Positions 1 to 7,270 of a DNA stretch of 43,098 bases are shown here, piece after piece; within the stretch, counting starts at the first letter, position 1, and each line of letters opens with the position of its first letter. Under the pieces are notes generated by a model. It ran no database searches. It was given only the letters and a program-made list of their open reading frames with translations, and was not told the DNA's origin. The position numbers were made by a program, and so were the translations under genes. The stretch spans positions 1 to 43,098 of the forward strand of contig NZ_JYNP01000050.1 in assembly GCF_000934755.1 (NCBI RefSeq), read 5' to 3'. Origin of the DNA: Desulfonatronovibrio magnus (lineage in GTDB: Bacteria > Desulfobacterota > Desulfovibrionia > Desulfovibrionales > Desulfonatronovibrionaceae).

Positions 1-112
1 ATGGAAGTCATTGTTGTCGAGATCACTGAGAAAACAAGGGAAGCCTTGCTCATGACACTGAAACGTCAGAAAATGGTAAACGACCAGCTAATGAGCAAAA
101 ACAGGAGGGAGC

Positions 113-457
113 ATGAAAGACAAAAAGTCACCTCAGGGCAATTGTATGATTTTAGACGCGCGGACAGATGCTGCCAACTTAGACTGGATAAGGGCTGCAA
201 GGCTGCAGGCCAAAGCAGACCAGGGTGACCAGGATGCAAAAAGCAAACTTGATGAATTGCAGAACACTGAGGTGATCAAGGTGGTGCAATGTCCTTTGTG
301 CGGGTCGCTTAACACAGTGCCGATAGTTTGGGGAATGCCGGATTCAGAGCTGGGAAAACAGGCCGAATCAGGCAAGATTAAGCCAGGTGGATGTCTTCTG
401 GGGGATAATGCCCCGGATAGTTACTGCAGGGACTGCAACAAAAAATTTTTCAAATAG
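113..457 (+). CDS. Small zinc-ribbon hypothetical protein
   Basis: A 114-residue protein with no function I can name. The start is set by a strong AGGAGG-type ribosome site about 5 bases before the ATG. The C-terminal half has two CxxC pairs (CPLCGS near residue 61 and CRDCNKKF near residue 107), the usual arrangement of a four-Cys zinc ribbon. The N-terminal part is hydrophilic, with no signal peptide or membrane segment, so it is probably cytoplasmic. It lies about 50 bases before the next gene on the same strand and may be cotranscribed. A different reading frame is open from position 1 to 228, but it lacks these features and overlaps this gene. Confidence 0.6.
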   Translation: MKDKKSPQGNCMILDARTDAANLDWIRAARLQAKADQGDQDAKSKLDELQNTEVIKVVQCPLCGSLNTVPIVWGMPDSELGKQAESGKIKPGGCLLGDNAPDSYCRDCNKKFFK

Positions 458-505
458 AATCAGTATTACTGAGGTCAGTTCCGGCATTTTGCATGAAACT
501 TCCCG

Positions 506-1303
506 ATGGGATTAAAACCAGAGAAACCAACAGTTATGGATAAGGAAAAGCTGAAAAAACTGGCTCAGAATCCAGGTTTTATCTCCGGCATTTACAACTA
601 TTGTGACCGGTGGTGTGAGAAGTGTGCGTTTACTTCCCGATGCATGAACTTCGCTATGGAAAAAAAGTTTTTTCCTGATCAGGCATCCCGTGACGCCAGA
701 AATGAAGATTTCTGGGAAGCCATGTCCAGGGTCTTTGAGGTCACTATGGAATTGCTCTATGACCTTGCCGAAGAAAAGGGCATTGACCTTGATCTGGCAA
801 TGGACTCTGTGGATATGGAAGAGGAAGAGAAGCAGAGGGACAGAGCTGATAAGAATATTTGTTCCATCCTGTCCAGGAAATACGCAAAGATGGCTGGCGA
901 GTGGCTTGAAGCCAATGAGTCTTTAACAGCATGTCAGGATACGCAGATAAAAATTCCTGGTACTGTCAGCACTCTGCAATCTTTTGATATAAAGGAAGCA
1001 TTGGAAATAGTCTGCTGGTATCAGCATCTGATTTATGTAAAGATAAACAGAGCGCTCTCGGGAATGGAGCAGGCAGGTGAAGACAGCCTGGAAGACGAAG
1101 AATATGATGCCAATGGTTCGGCCAAAGTTGCTCTGATCGGCATTGAAAAGTCCATTGCAGCCTGGGGACTTTTGCAAAGTCTTCATGGCCGGGACAATGC
1201 ACAGTTACAGGAAATACTGTTCTATCTGCAAAGACTTAGAATAAAGATTGAGAATGTTTTCCCTGGTGCTCAGTCTTTCGTCCGGCCCGGCTTTGATGAA
1301 TAA
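506..1303 (+). CDS. Conserved hypothetical protein with N-terminal Cys cluster
   Basis: A 265-residue soluble protein of unknown function. Residues 33-47 carry a compact cluster (CDRWCEKCAFTSRC), a C-x3-C-x2-C-x5-C pattern that could bind zinc or an iron-sulfur cluster. The remainder is acidic and helical, with a Glu-rich stretch (MEEEEK) near residue 104. The start is uncertain: position 536, beginning MDKEKLKK, is an equally good ATG and removes ten residues. Neither start has a strong ribosome site. No enzyme motif is visible. The Cys-rich N-terminus together with the preceding zinc-ribbon gene is the only contextual hint. Confidence 0.6.
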   Translation: MGLKPEKPTVMDKEKLKKLAQNPGFISGIYNYCDRWCEKCAFTSRCMNFAMEKKFFPDQASRDARNEDFWEAMSRVFEVTMELLYDLAEEKGIDLDLAMDSVDMEEEEKQRDRADKNICSILSRKYAKMAGEWLEANESLTACQDTQIKIPGTVSTLQSFDIKEALEIVCWYQHLIYVKINRALSGMEQAGEDSLEDEEYDANGSAKVALIGIEKSIAAWGLLQSLHGRDNAQLQEILFYLQRLRIKIENVFPGAQSFVRPGFDE

Positions 1304-1567
1304 TGAACTACAGATCAATAAGTTGAACATTTAGCGTTTGACGCGATGTGTAAACATGATCCCGGATTACAGGCAGTGGACTCAGCAATAGTGACCTGCC
1401 GGGGATTATATTTGTCGTTGAACTGCAGGGCCTATATACTCATGTACGCAGGCCTTCCTGGCCAGTGGCTCATCCGCAGAACAATCCTTTTTTACCGCTT
1501 TTACGTGTGACGAGAAATAAGAAAGATCTGCCATGGTCTTATAACCTTTCACCACATTAGAACAATT
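1304..1567. other. Intergenic region without recognisable feature
   Basis: 264 bases between the Cys-cluster protein and the RsbW-GNAT gene. I see no convincing open frame, RNA gene or terminator. The following ATG at 1568 has only a weak upstream ribosome site. Confidence 0.4.
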
Positions 1568-3109
1568 ATGGGAAAAGCATTCCACACTCAGCTAAGGGTT
1601 CCAGCAGAAGAACGTTTTCTTCATCTTGCACAGGGACATATTAGAGATTTGGCGCATGCAGCAGGTTTTCCAGACAAGGACGTTCTGGCTCTAGAACTGG
1701 CTGCTGAAGAGGCCTTCCAGAATATTTGCACCCATGCCTATCCAGACGGCACCCCGGGTGACATAGTAGTGAACGGCGAAATGTTAGAGGGCGAACTGCG
1801 CCTGGAATTCATGGATGAAGGACTGCCCTTTGACCCGGCCCTACTTAATAGCCAACCCAAACAGATGAAAAGTGAGACTTTTGGTCTGGGACTTAAGCTC
1901 ATTCACCACTCTGTGGACGAAGTCCGCTGGGTGAACCGCGGCAGACAGGGCAAAGCCATGTGCCTGGTTAAACAAATGCCTGTCCAGGATGCAGCTTATA
2001 ACGACACCCAGACTGCTGCCCTCAGTCCCACAGATGATCACCATTCCAGATCTGAACAGGTCCAGGCGTCCAGGCACCCGGTAACTCAGAAACAATCCTT
2101 TATAATTCGGCCCCTGCAGCCCGAGGATGCCCTGCAGGTAGCCCGGCTGTTCTGGCTTACTTACGGATACTCCTATAAAAACGAGGCATTTTACAGACCA
2201 GAAGGTCTTCTGGATTTAGTCACCAAAGGCGTGCTCATGAGCTATGTAGCTGTAACCCAGGGCGGCGAGGTGGCTGGTCACGCCGGACTCTTACGGCCTG
2301 AACCAGTGCCTATGGCTGAAATGGCATTGCTGGTTGTTTCTCCTCTGTATCGAGGTCAAGGCCTGATGCAGCCGTTTTTTTCTGCCCTCACTACCCAGGC
2401 CAATGAAATGGAGCTGTTCGGCCTTTCCTTTAACTCAGTCACCAGTCACCCCGTAAGCCAGCGCAAAATAATCAAAAGCGGCGGATGCCCCTGTGGCCTG
2501 GACCTGGGCTCATGCCCTCCGCGCCAGTTTAAGGCTATGGCACTGGAAGATGGTCCCCGTCCCCGTGAATCGTTTCTGCACTGCTTTTTATATTTAAAAG
2601 AAGCCCCCCCTGCTGTAGCCTATGTCCCCAAAAGGCACCAGCGCATCATTAGACTTATTTATGAGAATCTGGGCCGTTATCCTGCTTCAGCCAAAGACTT
2701 GACAAGCTCGGATCAGGGGCTTGAACAGAGGCAGGAGGGGTTTTACACTGTATCCTTTGATCGCGGCCTGCTAAAGGGCGTGGTACGGGTCAAGGCGGCA
2801 GATGAGCGGCAATGGCCGGAGATCAGGCGGGCAACTGAAGACCTTCTAAACATTGCCGGTGCTGAAGCAGTTAATCTGGACCTTCCTCTTTCCCAGCCAT
2901 CTACAGCTGATCTTTGTGAGTTGGCTGAAGCTGCTGGTTTCTTTTTTGCCGGAGTGTGGCCCCATGCTGCGGAAGACGGGGACATGCTGCGACTCATCCG
3001 TCTGCCAGCCCCAATGGACATGAACACTCTGCAGCTGCATTCAGACTTTTCAAATGAACTGGCACAGTACGTTGGCAAGGAGATGGACCGGGCAATGGGA
3101 TTAAAATAA
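1568..3109 (+). CDS. RsbW-like ATPase fused to GNAT acetyltransferase domain
   Basis: A 513-residue cytoplasmic protein with two modules. Residues 1-135 are an anti-sigma-factor type GHKL ATPase (HATPase_c_2): the N-box reads EEAFQNICTHAYP near residue 47, followed by DEGLPFDP (G1) and FGLGLKLIHHSVDEV (G2), so ATP-binding residues are present. After a linker, residues about 175-310 look like a GNAT domain, with the acetyl-CoA loop LYRGQGL. A further 200 residues (310-513) have no clear assignment. In the RsbW family the ATPase phosphorylates an STAS anti-anti-sigma partner, but no such partner or sigma factor is encoded nearby. It ends two bases before the convergent AbrB-type fragment. The substrate of the acetyltransferase part is unknown. 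Confidence 0.75.
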   Translation: MGKAFHTQLRVPAEERFLHLAQGHIRDLAHAAGFPDKDVLALELAAEEAFQNICTHAYPDGTPGDIVVNGEMLEGELRLEFMDEGLPFDPALLNSQPKQMKSETFGLGLKLIHHSVDEVRWVNRGRQGKAMCLVKQMPVQDAAYNDTQTAALSPTDDHHSRSEQVQASRHPVTQKQSFIIRPLQPEDALQVARLFWLTYGYSYKNEAFYRPEGLLDLVTKGVLMSYVAVTQGGEVAGHAGLLRPEPVPMAEMALLVVSPLYRGQGLMQPFFSALTTQANEMELFGLSFNSVTSHPVSQRKIIKSGGCPCGLDLGSCPPRQFKAMALEDGPRPRESFLHCFLYLKEAPPAVAYVPKRHQRIIRLIYENLGRYPASAKDLTSSDQGLEQRQEGFYTVSFDRGLLKGVVRVKAADERQWPEIRRATEDLLNIAGAEAVNLDLPLSQPSTADLCELAEAAGFFFAGVWPHAAEDGDMLRLIRLPAPMDMNTLQLHSDFSNELAQYVGKEMDRAMGLK

Positions 3110-3111
3110 GA

Positions 3112-3426
3112 TTAAGATCCAGATTCTTGGACATTGCATCTGCTGATCCGGCAGATCAGCCGGGCAATCACCGGTCCGATGAGCACAACAGCAAACAGGC
3201 GCAAAGTCTGCAGGGAAAGCACAAAAGCAATATCACTGCCACTGTCAGCAGCTATAATTGCCACCGAGTCCAATCCTCCAGGACTGGTAGCGAGGTAGGC
3301 GGTCAAAGGGTCCACACCGGCCCAGACGGTCAGCATCCAGGCTGCTGAGCCGCATAGGGCCATCAGGCTGACAATAGCCAGCAACAATTGGGGCAAGGCC
3401 CTTAGTGCATAGCCAATAAACTCGCA
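3112..3426 (-). pseudogene. C-terminal fragment of AbrB-family membrane protein
   Basis: About 105 codons encode the tail of an AbrB-type (PF05145) integral membrane protein. It has a hydrophobic helix, then the family-typical TAYLATSPGGLDSVAI stretch, then a last membrane helix (TLRLFAVVLIGPVIARLI). Full-length members are about 350 residues, so roughly the first two thirds are missing. Homology-like sequence runs upstream in frame to about 3426 (EFIGYALRALPQ), and a stop follows at 3445-3447. There is no ATG and only a TTG. I read it as a 5'-truncated remnant, not a functional gene. The breakpoint adjoins a 12-base match to a Tn5 mosaic end. Confidence 0.65.
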
Positions 3427-3462
3427 ATATAAGAGACAGACAAACTATGCTTTATTCCGCTA

Positions 3463-3696
3463 AAACATGCGGAAACATGGGCTAACGATGAAGGATGTGT
3501 TATCTCAGTCAGAAACTGTACTAGCCCGATCATTGAACAACAAAAAGTTTATTCTGCACTTGGGATAAGCAGCATTCCAACAAAGCCGAGAAAAAAAATG
3601 ACGTAATAAAAGTAGTGCCGAAAAAATAAGCCGGAAATAAGGTAACATTCTGAAATAACATAGAATTCAGCCTAAACATGCGGAAACTGGGGTTAA
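3463..3696. repeat. Pair of direct repeats, about 210 bp apart
   Basis: A short motif (AAACATGCGGAAAC followed by TGGGNTAA) occurs at 3463-3485 and again at 3674-3696 in the same orientation. The DNA between is AT-rich and non-coding. The pair sits between the AbrB remnant and the Lcl_C gene, in what looks like decayed DNA, and could be scars of an excised element. From 3697 to 3925 I see no reliable gene, only a + strand stretch (about 3750-3879) that resembles the end of a coding sequence. Confidence 0.45.
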
Positions 3697-3928
3697 GAAA
3701 TGTAAAAAACTACTCCCGACCACCTTCATTGCCCTAGCACCGTTGCTAAAGGCAACCCCATCACTACGGTTAAGAATCAGGCTTTGCTGGACGGTGTGCT
3801 GCCTCCGGAAAGGATGAGGGGGGTGGTTTTTGATCTGAGGGTTGGCGGGATGCAGGATAAGAAGGGGTTGGATTTTTGAAAGAGGGTGTGGAAATTTTGG
3901 GCTTAAGGAGCGGCTGAAGAAAAGATAA

Positions 3929-3975
3929 AACAGGCCGTCCATGACGGGTTTACTGGTCATGGGCGGCCTGCTGTT
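3929..3975 (-). terminator. Rho-independent-type terminator of the Lcl_C gene
   Basis: A strong hairpin with arms of about 17 bases (AACAGGCCGTCCATGAC pairing with GTCATGGGCGGCCTGCTGTT, one bulge). Read on the - strand it is followed by TTTTATCTTTTC, as expected for a terminator. It lies about 30 bases past the stop codon of the gene at 4004-4996. Confidence 0.7.
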
Positions 3976-4003
3976 TTGGACAATCAGTTCAGTATGCTGC
4001 TAA

Positions 4004-4996
4004 TTAATTAACAAGTTTCAGCCAGTCATTAACACTTCCAACATCATAAGACGTGGCATAGTTGTCAGTTGTATATCTGAGCCTTCCCTGTTTAGTATAA
4101 ACAATAAAGCCTGTATCAGGATACATTCTTAAGAATGTATCCTCCTCTACCTGGGTTGCCTGAGGTGCAGGAGACATTAATTCTTCCAGGGAGGGCTGAG
4201 ACTCAAGCCAGTTAAAAATTGTCTCTGCTTTGGAATAGCCTACCCAGTACATAAAGCTGCCCAGGTCATGAGATACTCCAAGGTTATCAGTGAAGTATAA
4301 GTTATTGTTAAATGTTTTGATGGATACATCAGCTTCCTGGTAGTATCTGTAAAAATCATCCCCTGCTTCCTGAGTTGGCTGGGGGGCAGTATAAAGGATT
4401 TCAGGAAACATGGCTTCAAGCCAGTCAAATAAAAAGTCTGCTCTTTCACGGGTAGTCGGGTTCTCAGGATGTCCATCCCGAACCAGCCAGGCTGTGCCCA
4501 TTTTCTGGTCTTGCGGTGCCGTCAGGCTGGACATGCCAATGGTGATTCTGGTTGAGTGTTTATCACGCTCTACTGTTAAATTGTATCGATATAGGTAGGC
4601 CTGTTCATGGTTAAAAGCCAGAGTACTTGTCCAGTAACTGCGCGGTTCTGCAGGCAGATCAACAAATGTTTCAGCCATTTGAACAGCTTCCTGCTGATCA
4701 GAAAAAAAAGAAGGAACAAAGGCACTAAATTCTTCCTTGGTGGGCACCCGCCAGTTAGTATGCCCTGCAAGATTGAAAGCTTTTGCCTGGAACATGGCTT
4801 CCTGCCAGTCAAGCTTGCCAAGCCCGGCAAGGGGATCAGCGCTTTTGGTCCAGATAAGTCCGGTTCTTGTGTCGGTGACGGTTTGATCCTTATTGTCAAC
4901 AAACAACTGAGCTTGAACGGTTCCCGCCAGCATGAAAGCTGCAAGTATCATTGTCAGTGCCGTTAAGCCAGCGCTTTTAATAAAGGTCTTTTTCAT
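4004..4996 (-). CDS. Secreted Lcl_C (DUF1566) domain protein
   Basis: A 330-residue exported protein. Residues 1-29 form a Sec signal peptide (MKKTFIKSAGLTALTM..., cleavage after VQAQ). Residues about 30-180 are a Lcl_C/DUF1566 domain, recognisable from DTRTGLIWTKSAD, the WQEA motif and TNWRVPTKEEF. The C-terminal 145 residues contain two copies of a roughly 70-residue unit (about 190-255 and 260-330), each with a short xxFxWLE helix, an aromatic YRYY or RMYP turn, and a closing DLGS/DVGS-x3-W segment. The role is unknown; such domains occur in secreted or surface proteins. A good ribosome site (GGGAGA) precedes the ATG and a terminator follows the gene, so it is probably monocistronic. Confidence 0.75.
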   Translation of the reverse strand: MKKTFIKSAGLTALTMILAAFMLAGTVQAQLFVDNKDQTVTDTRTGLIWTKSADPLAGLGKLDWQEAMFQAKAFNLAGHTNWRVPTKEEFSAFVPSFFSDQQEAVQMAETFVDLPAEPRSYWTSTLAFNHEQAYLYRYNLTVERDKHSTRITIGMSSLTAPQDQKMGTAWLVRDGHPENPTTRERADFLFDWLEAMFPEILYTAPQPTQEAGDDFYRYYQEADVSIKTFNNNLYFTDNLGVSHDLGSFMYWVGYSKAETIFNWLESQPSLEELMSPAPQATQVEEDTFLRMYPDTGFIVYTKQGRLRYTTDNYATSYDVGSVNDWLKLVN

Positions 4997-5458
4997 AGTC
5001 TTTCTCCCTGTGTTTAAAGTTGCTGATAGTGCATGAGATCATACCTTAATATATGATAAGGAGCTACAGTCCACCAGGCTGCTGAAACTCAGCTTCCGCT
5101 AATACTTTGGACAGTCATGATGATGAAAAATTGTAATGTAACTGTTCACCATGTTGTTGACCTTGTTGATCTTGACTCATGTGTACCTCTGAAGTTCCCC
5201 CCAAAAACTGGACAAGGTGCTAAGTGGATTTTATGAATATTCTCAACTCCAAAATGCATAAAAAAAGCCCTCCACATTCGGATAACTTTCTGATAAGATA
5301 AATAACTTAAAATGAGGCCGTACCATCCGTGCCCTTTAAATTGCACGAAACGAGCTAAGTCACTGTTATCTTTACATTGTTTTCAGCAACTCTTTTAACA
5401 CTGCAGCGACACTTTGTGTTAATTATTGCCTCGGTCATCGGGGACAGGCACCCGGCAC
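4997..5458. other. Gene-free region with possible insertion-element scars
   Basis: No supported gene. Near 5195-5215 the - strand reads TTGTCCAGTTTTTGGGG, which resembles the terminal bases of IS3-type elements, followed by a very short frame starting MSQDQQGQ that ends after about 21 codons. At 5439-5460 there is half of a REP-like motif (GGGGACAGGCACCCGGCAC) matching the palindrome at the right end of the window. Both are fragments only. Confidence 0.35.
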
Positions 5459-7039
5459 TCATTTTATCCAGATTGATTCAATATTGTATATTGACTCCAG
5501 CATGGGATTGTAGACAAAGCCCTGGACGCTTTTGTGCATGGCAACAGCAGCCTCAATCTGGTGCAGAAAAATATACGGTGCATCTGAAATGACAATATCC
5601 TGGACCCTGGAGTAAAGTTTGGTCCGACCAGCCACACTTGAACTTTCTGCAGCGTGGCGCAAAAGCTCATCTACGACCACATTTTTGTAAAAACTCCTGT
5701 TTCCCGGCAGACCCCAGTATGTTGAATCAAACCAGAAATTCATGAACATGTAAGGATCAGCAAAGTCTGGACTCCAGACCCCGAGACACAGATCAAAATC
5801 TCCCTTGTCTAATTGTTCCCGCAAGACCGGGTTGGGTACAAATTCAAGTTCCAATATTATTCCTGCCCGGGAAAAACTGGTCTGCAGTTCTTTAGCAATC
5901 TCTTTCCATTCGGAGCGGCGCTCAGAATATTTTAATGTCAGCCTCAAATCTTCAACACCAGCTTCACTGAGCAGGTCAGCAGCTTTTTGTGGGTTGTATT
6001 CATACTGATAAGCATAAGGATTATGTCCCCACATGCCTTGGGGAATGGGGCCTTTCATCTGGACAGCATTGCCGTGAATAACATTTTCAATAATTGCCTG
6101 GTAGTCCACTGCAAAATTTAAGGCGCGGCGTACCCGGGGATCACTGAGATGGGGACGTTGAGTATTGATATAGACATACTCCACCAGCTGGGACGGGTAA
6201 CGGTGCACTTTAATGTCCTGGTTATCCTCTAAACGGATCAACTGCTCCATGAGCAGATTTTCAGCAATATGAATGCGGCCGCTCTCAAGGGCTGCCATTC
6301 GTTCATCAGGGTCCGGGATAAACTTAACAACCACTTGATCCAGCCATGGCGTACCATCCCAATAATCTTTAACGGCCTGCAGAACAGCATACTTCCCAGG
6401 AACCAATTCTTTCAGGGAAAAGGGGCCGCTGCCATCGGTGTTGGTTCTGAGCCAGTCCTGTCCCAGATCGTTGCGGGCATCATGTTCAAGCACTGCTGGA
6501 TTTATTATTGACGCTGCATTGGTGGCCATGGTCTGCAGAAAAGGTCCAAAGGGCCGTGCCAATTTAATCTCCAGAGTTAATGGATCAATGACGCGCATCG
6601 ATTCTATGACATTAAAATTTTGAGCTGGTCCCTTGCCAATGTCCAGGGCTCTCTGCAGGGAAAAACGTACCGCTTCAGCATCAAGAGCTGTACCATCAGC
6701 AAAACTGATTCCAGGACGAATGTAAAAGTTCCAGGTCAAACCGTCTCCTGAGACTGACCATGCTCTGGCTGCAAAGGGCTCCGCCCGGGTTGTGCCCTGG
6801 CCTTTAACCACTTCATATCTGACCAGCCGGTCATAAGCGGGATAAGTTTGCCTCCAGTCGGAATTGTCCATTGAAACTGCAGGGTCCAGGGTATGGATAT
6901 CAGAAGCAGCTCCAATGATCAGTGTTCTTTTGTCTTGGGCCATTACGCACATGGAATAAAGCACAACTAAAACGCAACAACATAATGTAAACAAAGCTTT
7001 CATGAAAACAAAACTTTTCGTGTTGATTAAGTATCTCAT
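5459..7039 (-). CDS. Family-5 extracellular solute-binding protein (DppA/OppA type)
   Basis: A 526-residue periplasmic binding protein of the peptide/nickel/opine ABC transporter class (SBP_bac_5). The N-terminus has a hydrophobic segment with three Cys (FTLCCCVLVVLYSMCVMA) ending near AQDKR. The mature part begins with the class-typical IGAASDIHTLDPAVSMD and continues with TWNFYIRPGISFADGTALDAEAV and DPRVRRALNFAVD. I chose the ATG at 7039 because AGGAG lies ten bases upstream; a TTG nine bases earlier is almost on top of that site. No permease or ATPase genes accompany it, so it either uses transport partners elsewhere or serves as a receptor for the adjacent kinases. Its last codons overlap a REP-like half-site. 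Confidence 0.85.
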   Translation of the reverse strand: MRYLINTKSFVFMKALFTLCCCVLVVLYSMCVMAQDKRTLIIGAASDIHTLDPAVSMDNSDWRQTYPAYDRLVRYEVVKGQGTTRAEPFAARAWSVSGDGLTWNFYIRPGISFADGTALDAEAVRFSLQRALDIGKGPAQNFNVIESMRVIDPLTLEIKLARPFGPFLQTMATNAASIINPAVLEHDARNDLGQDWLRTNTDGSGPFSLKELVPGKYAVLQAVKDYWDGTPWLDQVVVKFIPDPDERMAALESGRIHIAENLLMEQLIRLEDNQDIKVHRYPSQLVEYVYINTQRPHLSDPRVRRALNFAVDYQAIIENVIHGNAVQMKGPIPQGMWGHNPYAYQYEYNPQKAADLLSEAGVEDLRLTLKYSERRSEWKEIAKELQTSFSRAGIILELEFVPNPVLREQLDKGDFDLCLGVWSPDFADPYMFMNFWFDSTYWGLPGNRSFYKNVVVDELLRHAAESSSVAGRTKLYSRVQDIVISDAPYIFLHQIEAAVAMHKSVQGFVYNPMLESIYNIESIWIK

Positions 7040-7167
7040 AGATTTCAATCTCCTTTAACACATTTATTCAGGACGTGCTCTGTTGATTGCCGGCAAACAG
7101 ACAACCCCAAAGCCGGCTTGCGCCCCTTAGGATAGCTACCCAGAATTATCCTGGCTTTAACATTTTC

Positions 7168-7209
7168 AATACAGAATACCCACCACAGACCCGGTCATCA
7201 GGGTGGCCA
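7168..7209 (-). repeat. 42-bp exact copy of the 3' end of the nucleoside transporter gene
   Basis: The sequence from 7168 to 7209 is identical to 12489-12530, which encodes the last codons of the NupC-like protein (ATLMTGSVVGILY and stop). Here it sits in the intergenic space between a kinase and the binding protein and is joined on the right to a REP-like GGGACTGTCCCC motif. It is too short to be a functional gene. Confidence 0.8.
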
Positions 7210-7270
7210 ATGGGACTGTCCCCGCGAGGAACAATCAATAGGTATATGGCACGAAATGCTCCCCTCTTTT

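Noticed and set aside
1-228. Open frame of 75 codons at the left edge
   Set aside because: It overlaps the better-supported zinc-ribbon gene at 113-457, which has its own strong ribosome site. Its composition after residue 40 is a shadow of that gene.
3667-3960. 97-codon frame on the - strand, and on the + strand a stretch reading LLDGVLPPERMRGVVFDL near 3777-3830
   Set aside because: The - frame is Pro/Ser/His-rich without any motif and runs through the terminator hairpin. The + stretch looks like the end of a protein but has no start and I cannot identify it.
5117-5215. IS3-like end (TTGTCCAGTTTTTGGGG) followed by a short frame MSQDQQGQ on the - strand
   Set aside because: Only one end-like motif and about 21 codons are present, with no transposase, partner end or target duplication. 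It is noted only as a possible scar.
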